15,734 nucleotides of DNA. Origin: Elusimicrobiota bacterium. GTDB taxonomy: Bacteria > Elusimicrobiota > UBA8919. The notes beneath the pieces are model-generated. The model searched no databases, was not told the origin of the DNA, and worked only from the letters and a program-made list of their open reading frames with translations. The stretch lies in the NCBI GenBank assembly GCA_003452965.1, contig DMMW01000076.1, forward strand, positions 1 through 15,734. The letters run 5' to 3'. Positions 1-6,686 of the stretch are shown here, piece by piece (position 1 is the stretch's first letter; every line of letters starts with the position of its first letter). A program made the position numbers and the translations under genes.

Positions 1-39
1 TTAGCAAACCGCCGCACTCGGCCACTATGCGACCCCTCC
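1..39 (-). tRNA. tRNA-Ser (GCU anticodon), 5' half, cut by window edge
   Basis: Read on the minus strand from 39 to 1, the sequence fits nucleotides 1-38 of a tRNA. The acceptor 5' strand is GGAGGGG (39-33), followed by T8 at 32. The D-arm is GCAT / AGTGGCCGA / GTGC (30-14), with A14, G15, G18, G19 and A21 in place and a G-U closing pair. After G26 comes anticodon-stem strand GCGGT (12-8) and loop TTGCTAA (7-1). The anticodon GCT reads serine AGC/AGU codons. The 3' half, including the serine long variable arm, lies beyond the window, so this is partial. G+C is far higher here than in the neighbouring DNA, as expected for a tRNA. It is the only RNA gene I see. Confidence 0.82.
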
Positions 40-44
40 CGTAG

Positions 45-70
45 GCCTCGCCCATTCTCTCAGGGCGGGC
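45..70 (-). other. GC-rich hairpin just upstream of the tRNA-Ser
   Basis: On the minus strand GCCCGCCC (70-63) pairs with GGGCG-A-GGC (53-45), giving eight pairs, one bulged A and the 9-nt loop TGAGAGAAT. It ends six bases before the tRNA 5' end. No T-run follows on either strand, so it is not an ordinary terminator. It could be a processing signal, a DNA dyad or part of another RNA; I do not recognise it. Confidence 0.4.
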
Positions 71-123
71 ACATCAATACTCAGTATACAACATCTATCT
101 ATTTTATTTTAGCAAATAAACGT

Positions 124-152
124 AAAAAAAACAAGGCTAATTGAACCTTTTT
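124..152 (-). terminator. Probable intrinsic terminator of the restriction-modification operon
   Basis: On the minus strand, about 70 bases past the endonuclease stop, AGGTT and AGCCT (one G-U pair) form a short stem around CAATT. Flanking A and T tracts extend it, and a run of eight T (131-124) follows. The stem is weak, but the position and T-run fit a Rho-independent terminator. The only gene between it and the tRNA would be the tRNA itself, which would then be transcribed separately. Confidence 0.5.
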
Positions 153-223
153 ATCTTCGAGTGTGATAATATGGTCTTGAAAATTGAAATCATTCTATTG
201 TTATAGGCATAAATTAATTTAAC

Positions 224-910
224 TTACTTTGAAAGTCGTTTTATTTCAGCTGCGATTTGCTCGATAACTTCTTCATTTTTTATATTATCATCAATGCTAT
301 ATACAATAAAAACTTTTCCACCATATTTTTTTGTGAAGTCGTCAAAACTGGTTCTCATTCTTTCTGTCGCAGAGTAATTGCCAAAATTTGCTTTTGCAGT
401 AACAGATTTGATTTGTATTCCAAATGCTTTTTCCCCAACCCAACCAATATAGTCAATGTCTCCAGCGTGGTCAAGTGCAGGGTCACTTTCTTCAAATTTT
501 ATGTTAGGAAATTCTTTTGCAAGATTATCTTCTATAACAGATTTTTCTCTGAGAAAACCATCGTAAGTTCTATTAATAGTGAGATTGAAAATGTAATCAA
601 CACAATCTTGTAAAGTTAATTGATTAAATGCTTCTGTCCACTCAGGAATTGCAATTTCTTTTATTTTTATATAGAGTCGTTCTCCGAGTTCTCCTAAACT
701 TTCTTTTGTAATTTTACTCGGTGTTTTGCCATCTGTATTTGCATTTTCAAAATACCATTTCTGCCATTCTTTAAAAGATTTAGGCTGACACTCACGAATG
801 AGAGCCATCACTGTGCCAACTTTGTTGGGGCGTGATAACTGATAAGTCTGACAAGCATAATTTAAGACTTTTTCTTTCTTGCCAAATTCTTTTGAATATC
901 GTTTAATCAT
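224..910 (-). CDS. MjaI-family type II restriction endonuclease
   Basis: A 228-residue protein that I recognise as the MjaI restriction endonuclease family (Pfam RE_MjaI), whose founding member cuts CTAG. The most characteristic stretch is about residues 146-205: acidic residues D147, D151 and D153, then Q166-I-K168 on the next strand, giving a PD-(D/E)XK-like core in which the usual acidic residue before xK is Gln. NFGNYS-x-x-ER and the strand KVFIVYS follow. Length fits the family. The ATG overlaps the stop of the preceding small gene by four bases (ATGA), so translation is probably coupled, and there is no separate Shine-Dalgarno sequence. The cognate methyltransferase lies two genes upstream. 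Specificity for CTAG is inference from the family. The frame is intact, so the enzyme may be active. Confidence 0.88.
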   Translation of the reverse strand: MIKRYSKEFGKKEKVLNYACQTYQLSRPNKVGTVMALIRECQPKSFKEWQKWYFENANTDGKTPSKITKESLGELGERLYIKIKEIAIPEWTEAFNQLTLQDCVDYIFNLTINRTYDGFLREKSVIEDNLAKEFPNIKFEESDPALDHAGDIDYIGWVGEKAFGIQIKSVTAKANFGNYSATERMRTSFDDFTKKYGGKVFIVYSIDDNIKNEEVIEQIAAEIKRLSK

Positions 911-1255
911 TTTATTGGGTCTTTAGGATTTATAGAATTCCATGTATCCTTAAGACGAACTGCACTTTCAAGTGTTCTACAAGCTCTATTTTTAAAGGAC
1001 TCAATATTTTTAAGTATTTCTTTTTTATTATTTGATAACCAAAAACCTGATGGGTTTGCAGTTGAACTTTTGATAAGATTACTCTTTTTTACAGCATATT
1101 TTATTAATGCTCTTGTTTTTTTGCTGGTTGCCCCCAATAGGAAAACCATATCGTTGATGAAGTACTTCTTCGATTTGAGCTGCTGTTTGATCCTTTCGCC
1201 TGTCCGCTCGAAGTATTCCCAATAAATTCTGAATTTGAATTTTATTAAATGACAT
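907..1255 (-). pseudogene. Small winged-helix-like protein of the R-M operon, frameshifted
   Basis: An ATG at 1255 opens a frame starting MSFNKIQIQNLLGILR. It runs through HQRYGFPIG and then hits a stop, while the downstream part (ATSKKTRALIKY to the stop at 907) is open one frame over. Deleting one G from the five-G run (C1131-1135 on plus) joins them into one 115-residue protein reading YGFPIGATSKKTR. The joined protein looks like a winged helix (helical start, SGFWLS wing-like turn, long C-terminal helix); this is an impression of fold, not a family match. It starts inside the methyltransferase 3' end (11-bp overlap) and ends in ATGA overlap with the endonuclease, so it is a true third operon member. 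A role as controller or accessory subunit is inference. The defect could be real or a sequencing error in the homopolymer. An internal ATG at 1149 could start only the C-terminal 80 residues. Confidence 0.65.
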
Positions 1256-2540
1256 TGTTTAAAAGTTTTATAAATTTGTTTTTGTACTTGAAATCAATTT
1301 CGTTATCAACTTGCACCAAACCGTTTTTTATTAGATGTGCATTGATGAAAGTTTTATTTTCAAGATAGAGGTAGCAAAGAAGATTGTTTTCGTTATCATA
1401 TTTTTGGCTGTCAAACTTTACAAAAACTCGTTTGCCTTTCGTTTTTTTTATTAAGAATGTAGTTGCCTTTCCGTTTATACTCGGGTTTTCCTTAATACCA
1501 ATAAGTTTTATTATTAAGTCATTGCTGAGTCTAACTTTTTCAGGACTAATAACTTCCCTAATCGTAAATAGTTCTTCCCGTTTTGTGCTTCCATTTTTAT
1601 CAATCTTTGACCCGAATTGCAATTTCTTCGGGTCTACTTTTTTATCAAATGTGTGCGGGTCTTTGAAGATGTAAGGTAATTTTTTTATTTCCTCTTCAAA
1701 GTTCAAAGTGGATTTCTGTGTTAGAAATTCAAATGTTGTTTTATGAATGTCTGTTTGATTTGTTTCAAGCTTTTGTTTGATAACAGAAATATAATCCTGG
1801 CTAATTTCATAACCAATGGAATTTCTCCCAAGATTTTTAGCAGCAAGATTTGTCGTGCCACTTCCTGTAAATGGGTCAAGAACTGTTTCGCCAACGAAAG
1901 CAAACATTTTAATTAAACGTCTTGGTAATTCTTCTGGAAACATCGCCATGTGATTATTTTGTCTTGTCCCTGCAAAGTTCCAGTGCCCTGCAAAAAAAGT
2001 ATTCCATTCTTCCGCAGTCATTTTTGACAATTGTTTTTGCTCAATAGTAGGTTTTGGTGCTACTCCTAATTTTTTAAAAATTAGTATGAATTCATAATCG
2101 AGTTTTAATATACCATTTCTTGGATATGGATACGAACCCATTTGAACACCACCACCTGTTGTGTTGGAAGTAGTTATTTTTTGCCAAATTACTGCACCCA
2201 TGTAATCAAAACCAATATTTTCACAAAACTTTATAATTTCTTCTCTAATAGGGATTACTTTGTAGCGTCCATAGTAAACAGCACGAGCAAATTGGTCGCC
2301 AATATTAATACACAACCTACAACCGTCATGCAGAGTACGGTAGCACTCTTTCCAAACTAAATTAAGATTATTAATATAGTTTTCGTAACTATCATGAAAT
2401 CCGATTTGATTATCTGAGCCGTAGTCTTTAAGTTGCCAGTAGGGTGGAGAAGTGATTGCTAAATGCACTGAATTATCTTTTATTTCAGACATCTGCCTAC
2501 TATCTCCAGTAATTATTTTATGATGAGTTTTTAAATTCAT
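1245..2540 (-). CDS. Site-specific DNA methyltransferase (N4-cytosine type) with SNase-like C-terminal domain
   Basis: A 431-residue modification enzyme, partner of the MjaI-type nuclease. Catalytic motif TSPPYW (residues 30-35) precedes the SAM-binding motif DPFTGSGTT (222-230), the order typical of beta-class amino-methyltransferases. SPPYW is the usual N4-cytosine form, matching CTAG methylation by the MjaI partner. Residues about 323-431 form an extra domain with the pattern of staphylococcal-nuclease domains: IKLIGIKEN, a GKRVFVKF strand, a CYLYLEN strand and FINAHLIKNGLVQV. The positions of the SNase catalytic Arg and Asp are Lys or Asn, so it is probably not a nuclease. I chose ATG 2540; an in-frame TTG at 2570 adds ten residues, but it lies in a likely promoter -10 and has no Shine-Dalgarno sequence. 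The stop overlaps the start of the next gene. The frame is intact. Confidence 0.88.
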   Translation of the reverse strand: MNLKTHHKIITGDSRQMSEIKDNSVHLAITSPPYWQLKDYGSDNQIGFHDSYENYINNLNLVWKECYRTLHDGCRLCINIGDQFARAVYYGRYKVIPIREEIIKFCENIGFDYMGAVIWQKITTSNTTGGGVQMGSYPYPRNGILKLDYEFILIFKKLGVAPKPTIEQKQLSKMTAEEWNTFFAGHWNFAGTRQNNHMAMFPEELPRRLIKMFAFVGETVLDPFTGSGTTNLAAKNLGRNSIGYEISQDYISVIKQKLETNQTDIHKTTFEFLTQKSTLNFEEEIKKLPYIFKDPHTFDKKVDPKKLQFGSKIDKNGSTKREELFTIREVISPEKVRLSNDLIIKLIGIKENPSINGKATTFLIKKTKGKRVFVKFDSQKYDNENNLLCYLYLENKTFINAHLIKNGLVQVDNEIDFKYKNKFIKLLNNVI

Positions 2541-2563
2541 TTTTTTATGGTAAGTTTTAACTA

Positions 2564-2592
2564 AATACAAAATATTATAGGTGTTTTGTCAA
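2564..2592 (-). promoter_or_regulatory. Candidate sigma-70-like promoter of the methyltransferase operon
   Basis: Minus strand: perfect -35 TTGACA (2592-2587), 17-base spacer, weak -10 TGTATT (2569-2564; four of six consensus). Transcription would start near 2557, about 16 bases before ATG 2540, which supports that start. A TATAAT at 2579-2574 is a better hexamer but lies only 7 bases from the TTGACA and has no good -35 of its own. Confidence 0.35.
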
Positions 2593-2756
2593 GGCATCTT
2601 TTTATGTTTTAATATTGTCATATTTCCTTCGAATTGTTAAGTTATCAGTGCAAAATTAAAATTCATGCTTCATTGCAATTAAGTGACATTATGATTTTAC
2701 TATTTTTTCATTGGAAAATCAAGGGATTTTATTGATTAGGTTAACAATTCGGATTG

Positions 2757-2779
2757 TCCGCCACTGAACCTTTGGCGGA
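2757..2779. repeat. Perfect 7-bp GC dyad between ORF6N gene and methyltransferase
   Basis: TCCGCCA (2757-2763) and TGGCGGA (2773-2779) pair perfectly around a 9-base loop, and ATTG/CAAT flank the stem. It stands out in an AT-rich gap of 236 bases (2571-2806) that holds no gene. It lies just past the stop of the ORF6N gene, but no T-run follows on the minus strand. Stems made of the same CCGCCA/TGGCGG words recur at 15098-15193, so this may be a short copy of a dispersed palindrome. Confidence 0.5.
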
Positions 2780-2806
2780 TGAAACAATTTCTGTCAGGTT
2801 AGATTA

Positions 2807-3744
2807 CTAAATATCGGTACTTTCATTCCACCATTTTTCAAATGGCGGTTTATTCGGGGTTTTCTTTATCTCGCTATACTGCCCTCTTGCTAATGTATCC
2901 GTTGATGGCACATTAAAACAAGAAACAGCAGAGATTAACCACCTGTCGTGTATTGATGACTTAATTTTATTATCCGATATTACTCTTAATTCGCAGGTTA
3001 TATTATTATTTTGTAATTCCTGTTCAAAATCTTTGAATGAGTTTTTTAATTTATCGTCCACCTTGTCATCAGACATTAAAATTATTATAGTTTTTATTTT
3101 TTTAATATCCACAGAATCGGCTAATAGTTCCAATCCAATCTTTGAAAAATATTTATCTACCCAATAAATGTGTTTTTTACAAGACCTTATAATATCCTTA
3201 AAGTTTTTCTTGTTCGTGAATGGTTTTTCAGGTGAAATCAATATAGATTCAGGTGTCGCTGATGGAATGGAATGTATCGCTTTAAATATTGTTTTGATTT
3301 TCTTGTCATGATTTTCTACTTTGTATTCGAGAGCATCAATTCTGTTAGTGAATTTCTTACTATCAGAAACTATTCTTTTTATATTTACAAACACCCTCAT
3401 AATGCCAATATTTACCTGTATGGCTCTCTGGCTTCTGAGTACACTGGATAATATTGCCACACACCTTGTTCTGTAAAAGCGTAGGGAATTTTTCTCGTGC
3501 CACCCCATCTTGATGTTGCAGATTGCAATATCAAGTTTTGAAATTCATTTTCTGAAAGTTGATACATAAAGTCATTGGGAAACCGTTCAATATTCCTCCT
3601 AACCGCCAGATTGAGATTTCCTGTGGTTACTCCGTAAAGCTCCGCCAGATCCCTATCAAGCATGACTTTTTGTTCTCTTATTAAAAATATCTTACTTTCT
3701 ATCTGCGATGACGGCACACTTACAATTAAATTTTTCTTTTCCAT
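2807..3744 (-). pseudogene. ORF6N-domain protein with PLD-like C-terminal domain, frameshifted
   Basis: Two overlapping frames form one gene. The 5' frame (ATG 3744, 110 codons) carries an ORF6N domain at about residues 15-95, with VMLDRDLAELYGV, RFPNDFMYQLSENEF and YAFTEQGV. ORF6N is a DNA-binding-type domain common in phages and mobile elements. The normal continuation, AILSSVLRSQRAIQVNI, is in another frame open to 2807. Removing one GT from the GTGTGT run (3459-3464) restores a 311-residue protein: ORF6N, coiled coil (about 134-158), then about 165-311 resembling a PLD-like domain, with IHDRWLIS (H near 265) in place of a full HKD motif and a conserved-looking PPFEKWW end. No Shine-Dalgarno precedes the ATG; a TATAAT at 3759-3754 would give an almost leaderless mRNA. 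Function unknown; defence or phage-related is inference. Confidence 0.75.
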
Positions 3745-3932
3745 AACGATTTGATTATACTTTATTACAGTAAAAAATTAAGAAAGTTGTTTTGTGGGGT
3801 ATGGTTATGTTATTTCCCTCGCCATTTAATTAGCGAAAAAAGATTGGTTTGTTAGGTAAGTTAAGTGTTCGGTTATAATTAAGTGTCGGGTCCCCGGAAC
3901 TTAGAACTTGTGAAGCCTTTTAATGGCTACCC

Positions 3933-4460
3933 TTATATAGAAATACGTTCTTTTGTAGGGTGATTTGTTTTAATATCAAAACCAAAGATATCAATATATA
4001 GAACTTTGGGCTTTCTAAACGAACGTTCCATGGATTTTATATAAACTTTTTCTAGAATACTATCTTTACCTTCAATAGAGATTACGGCTTTATAAGAATC
4101 CTTTATCTTTTTAACGATAATTTCCCGGTCTTTTAGAGCGACCAGAAGAATTCTGAAGTTGTTCTTATCAAGTTTTTTTTGTGACTTAATTCCGTACGCA
4201 TATTTTCTCTGTATCAGGTTTAACTTCTCCTTTTTACCATTTTCCAAAATCCAATATACTACTACAGGATTTGGCTCACGAAGATCAGTATTTTTCATCT
4301 GTTGAACATCATACTGGACAATATTTTTATTCTTACTCCGTTCAATAAAGAACAGATGATTAGTACTTTTACTGGGAGTATCCGTAATATACCAGATAGA
4401 AACCCCCACTATCGCGATAACTACTAAAATTGCAAAAACAATTTTCATAAATTTATTCAT
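3933..4460 (-). CDS. DUF4833 protein, membrane-anchored or secreted
   Basis: A 175-residue protein I place in the uncharacterised DUF4833 family, from HLFFIERSKNKNIVQYDVQ (about 36-54), PVVVYWILENG (65-75), KYAYGIK and the C-terminal VLYIDIFGFD. One hydrophobic segment (about 5-24) serves as signal anchor or uncleaved signal peptide, so the domain should sit in the periplasm. AGGTGA six bases before the ATG supports the start. It is last in a likely three-gene operon, 68 bases after the barrel gene. No molecular function is known. Its neighbours suggest an envelope role. No clear terminator follows; the 188 bases to the ORF6N gene contain only the short repeat GAACTTAGAACTT (about 3897-3909). 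Confidence 0.78.
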   Translation of the reverse strand: MNKFMKIVFAILVVIAIVGVSIWYITDTPSKSTNHLFFIERSKNKNIVQYDVQQMKNTDLREPNPVVVYWILENGKKEKLNLIQRKYAYGIKSQKKLDKNNFRILLVALKDREIIVKKIKDSYKAVISIEGKDSILEKVYIKSMERSFRKPKVLYIDIFGFDIKTNHPTKERISI

Positions 4461-4528
4461 TATTTTTCACCTGTAAATGATTTTTTATTTAATAAATCAC
4501 TCTTTTCCCTTTATCCCTTAATAGTTGT

Positions 4529-5275
4529 CTATTTAAAAACACGGTTCAAACCTATACTAAAATAATAATTTTTTTCATCAAGACTGTTACTTGTAAAAGT
4601 TAAACCATTTGAAAGAAATAACTTTTCATTAAGCAAATATGAAAATTCTAAAGCACAAGATGTTACTTTCACATCATTTGAATTTTCAGAATAAGACAAA
4701 TTTAACATATAACTTAAATTGCTAATAACTTTAGATAAATCAATATCCAACTTAGTAGCAATAGAATTAGAATAAAAACTGGAACTATTTTCTTCAACAA
4801 TAGAAGAACCATTCTGTTGCTTTTTACTATTTATTTTAGATTTGCCACTCACATCCCTGTTAATGCCAGAATAAATAGAACCTGTTGTGTATTTATAATC
4901 TAGCCCAATATTTATTTTACGGCTTAAATCTTTATCCCATAAAATTCCAAACGAGGAAGATGAATTTGAGGAATTCTCACCGGATAAACTTCCATTGGCA
5001 AGAACAAGCATGCTTCCTATATGCATACTTTTTCCAATTCCTTTTTTGCCTACAAGTGTCATTGAACCAATAACATCATAATCAATATCGTGGAATACAC
5101 CAAGGTATTCAGAAAGAGTTATATCTTTTTCTAAATATTGCGAGGCTCCTCCATACAGATTATGGGAAATATAATTATCAGAACCTAATGTAAAATCATA
5201 TCCGAGATTCCATAATGTTTCTGCCGGCAAAAAAGAAATTTGAAAAAATAAAATAATAACCAAAATAAATATCAC
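4529..5275 (-). CDS. Probable outer-membrane beta-barrel protein
   Basis: A 248-residue protein starting with GTG. It opens with a very hydrophobic signal peptide (MIFILVIILFFQISFLPAE), then alternating-residue strands typical of outer-membrane barrels, and ends in a strand with the aromatic terminus RVFK. A low-complexity Ser/Asn/Lys stretch (about 145-170) is probably a surface loop. I recognise no named family. The GTG overlaps the TGA of the upstream gene (GTGA), so the two are probably translationally coupled, and GGT nearby gives a weak ribosome site. Partnership with the upstream GxGxGEI protein is inference from the overlap. It is more AT-rich than the other barrel genes of the window. 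Confidence 0.7.
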   Translation of the reverse strand: MIFILVIILFFQISFLPAETLWNLGYDFTLGSDNYISHNLYGGASQYLEKDITLSEYLGVFHDIDYDVIGSMTLVGKKGIGKSMHIGSMLVLANGSLSGENSSNSSSSFGILWDKDLSRKINIGLDYKYTTGSIYSGINRDVSGKSKINSKKQQNGSSIVEENSSSFYSNSIATKLDIDLSKVISNLSYMLNLSYSENSNDVKVTSCALEFSYLLNEKLFLSNGLTFTSNSLDEKNYYFSIGLNRVFK

Positions 5276-5811
5276 TTATTACCTTTCGTTGGTTTTTGCA
5301 TTTTTACCGGTTTTTCTTGATTGGTTATTCTTCCGGATTTTTCTTTTTCCGGTTTTCTCATTTTTGCAGGTTTCCCTTCCATCGCTTTAGGCGGAATATC
5401 TTTTTTTATGTCCTTCTTTATTTTTTTCACATCCTTTTCAATCCTTCCAAACTTTATATCATATTTTTTAGCAATCTCTCCCCATCCCATTCCGCTGTTT
5501 CTAAGAGAAACAATTTCATCTAAAGATTTTCCGGATTTTTCAGCAGTTACAAGTGCGTGTGAAATTTCACCATAGCCATATCCAAGTGTACGTAAATTAA
5601 TAATGCTCTGTTCTTCAACTTTAAACTGTTCTGCGAGTTTTGCTACTACCTTTTTTTCACCCGGTGAAGTTGGTTCTTGCTTTCCCACCTTTATATCTGG
5701 TTTTTGCTCTTTTTCTATTTTTTGGATACCGGCTTTTTCAGCCGTAAGGTAACCAAAACTGAAAAAAGTTAATCCCGCAACAATTAAACAAACTGAAAAT
5801 AATTTTAACAT
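5272..5811 (-). CDS. Secreted hypothetical protein with two G-x-G-Y/W-G-E-I motifs
   Basis: The start is ATG 5811, because AGGAG lies six bases before it; a longer frame from 5850 would read through that ribosome site. The 179-residue product starts MLKLFSVCLIVAGLTFFSFG, a signal peptide. The central domain has two related units, LRTLGYGYGEISHALV and LRNSGMGWGEIAKKYDIK, each a short helix-turn unit with G-x-G-Y/W-G-E-I. The rest is Lys/Pro/Glu-rich with repeats of the type KPxKM(R/Q)KP, likely disordered and basic. I have seen this motif in unnamed secreted proteins but know no function. It is first in the operon with the barrel (GTGA overlap) and DUF4833 genes. A basic tail could bind lipopolysaccharide or peptidoglycan, but that is speculation. 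Confidence 0.72.
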   Translation of the reverse strand: MLKLFSVCLIVAGLTFFSFGYLTAEKAGIQKIEKEQKPDIKVGKQEPTSPGEKKVVAKLAEQFKVEEQSIINLRTLGYGYGEISHALVTAEKSGKSLDEIVSLRNSGMGWGEIAKKYDIKFGRIEKDVKKIKKDIKKDIPPKAMEGKPAKMRKPEKEKSGRITNQEKPVKMQKPTKGNK

Positions 5812-5954
5812 TTTTTCTCCTTTTACTTTAATGATAAACCACCCGGTCATTATCTTAACTGAAACCGTTTACCCTACTTATCTTAATTTTTTATATGCAC
5901 CTCCCTTAAATTATTTTAAAAGTCTTTATGAAACCCTGGCTTTTGATACAATTT

Positions 5955-6001
5955 AAACTCACCATATTGAGCGTAGCCGAATTGATAAACCTACGGAGTT
6001 T
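5955..6001. repeat. Nested inverted repeat containing a decayed copy of the TTCGAC palindromic element
   Basis: AAACTC (5955-5960) pairs with GAGTTT (5996-6001), and inside it CGTAG (5972-5976) pairs with CTACG (5991-5995). The stretch 5958-5981 matches, on the opposite strand and with only a few changes, the core of the element at 15261-15293 (CTCACCAT, then TGAGCGTAG, then CGAA). It lies just past the YtxH stop. No T-run follows on the minus strand, so I read it as a mobile palindromic repeat remnant, not a terminator. Confidence 0.55.
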
Positions 6002-6003
6002 CA

Positions 6004-6228
6004 TTATTTTTTAACGGCTGTTTTGGAAGAATGCACAAGTTCTTCTATTTTTTCCTTGCCTTCTTCTATTAATTCCCCTGTTTTTTCACCTATGCTTTCG
6101 GCAAATATCTTGACTTTTTTTCTTGTTTCTTTTCCTGACTGAGGTGCAAATAGCAACCCTAAACAAGCACCTATTGCCCCGCCTATAAGAAATGCCAAAA
6201 TCGTTTCACCACTTTTTCTTTCACTCAT
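6004..6228 (-). CDS. YtxH-domain membrane protein
   Basis: A 74-residue protein of the YtxH family. The glycine-rich membrane segment (about 8-26, AFLIGGAIGACLGLLFAP) leads into QSGKETRKK and an amphipathic, highly charged helix to the C-terminus, the standard YtxH layout. A consensus AGGAGG lies eight bases before the ATG, the strongest ribosome site in the window. It follows the DUF948-like gene by 13 bases, so they form an operon; the two families often occur together. YtxH proteins belong to general-stress regulons in Firmicutes, but their biochemical role is unknown. It probably sits in the inner membrane with the helix in the cytoplasm. Confidence 0.85.
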   Translation of the reverse strand: MSERKSGETILAFLIGGAIGACLGLLFAPQSGKETRKKVKIFAESIGEKTGELIEEGKEKIEELVHSSKTAVKK

Positions 6229-6241
6229 TTTATTTATCCTC

Positions 6242-6472
6242 CTATTTATTTTTACTAAAAAGACTTATTATTCTACTAGCGATTGATGAAACCATACTGC
6301 TACCCAAAAACATAATATCTAATAACTTGGATGCAGCATTCATTTTTCTTGCGAGAATTTCAGTTTCTTTTGCAGTTTGTCTTACTTGAGCCATTGTTAA
6401 TACAAAATGTACGGTTCCAATAAGAATTGCAATTGTTATTAGAATGACGCATACCAATAAAACAGTTTGCAT
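6242..6472 (-). CDS. DUF948-like small membrane protein
   Basis: A 76-residue protein with an N-terminal membrane helix (about 3-27), then a helical stretch VRQTAKETEILARKM and a hydrophobic C-terminal half ending in FSKNK. Small size, N-terminal anchor plus heptad-like helix, and a YtxH gene 13 bases downstream fit the DUF948 family, which is short and poorly conserved, so the name is tentative. GGAGGG lies just before the ATG (spacing about 4). It follows the entericidin-like gene by 76 bases and may be co-transcribed with the OmpA gene or have its own promoter; I see no clear one. Role unknown, probably envelope stress by association. Confidence 0.68.
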   Translation of the reverse strand: MQTVLLVCVILITIAILIGTVHFVLTMAQVRQTAKETEILARKMNAASKLLDIMFLGSSMVSSIASRIISLFSKNK

Positions 6473-6548
6473 TTTTCCCTCCAGATATATTCATTACAAA
6501 TACAAGTAAAACCTGAAATGTATTTATCAATGATAACTTTAAACCTAA

Positions 6549-6686
6549 TCATTTTTTATCTGCAGTCTTTTGGATACTTTTTCCTACGCTTTCTACATCC
6601 TTTCCTGCACCTTTCATCATATTACAGCCTATAACATAGATGGTTAATAATAAAACTATTAGAATCAAAAAATGATTTATTTTCAT
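6549..6686 (-). CDS. Entericidin EcnA/B-like small lipoprotein
   Basis: A 45-codon gene, translated by hand. It starts MKINHFLILIVLLLTIYV, has a lipobox VIGC with the lipidated Cys at position 21, and continues NMMKGAGKDVESVGKSI and QKTADKK. This is the typical entericidin pattern: tiny lipoprotein with GAGKD-VE-xxGxxI-Q. Entericidins are small envelope lipoproteins described as an antidote/bacteriolytic pair under stationary-phase and osmotic control; most homologues are simply small stress lipoproteins. The ATG overlaps the stop of the OmpA gene (ATGA), and GGAG sits five bases before it inside the OmpA end, so translation is probably coupled. There is only one copy and no paired toxin/antidote gene, so an addiction role is unlikely. 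Confidence 0.8.
   Translation of the reverse strand: MKINHFLILIVLLLTIYVIGCNMMKGAGKDVESVGKSIQKTADKK

Noticed and set aside
1116..1135. Programmed frameshift at the A-run/G-run of the small R-M gene
   Set aside because: The A-AAA-AAC heptamer would give a -1 shift, but joining the two frames needs +1 (or a 1-base deletion), so the slippery site points the wrong way.
2574..2592. TTGACA and TATAAT as one promoter before the methyltransferase
   Set aside because: The two hexamers are only 7 bases apart; the TTGACA with the 17-base-spaced TGTATT is more credible.
5880..5915. Strong GGAGGT ribosome site on the minus strand with a GTG
   Set aside because: The GTG would encode only five codons before a stop; no gene follows, so it is chance or a remnant.
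6549..6686. Entericidin as toxin-antidote pair
   Set aside because: Only one small lipoprotein gene is present, with no second toxin-like copy.
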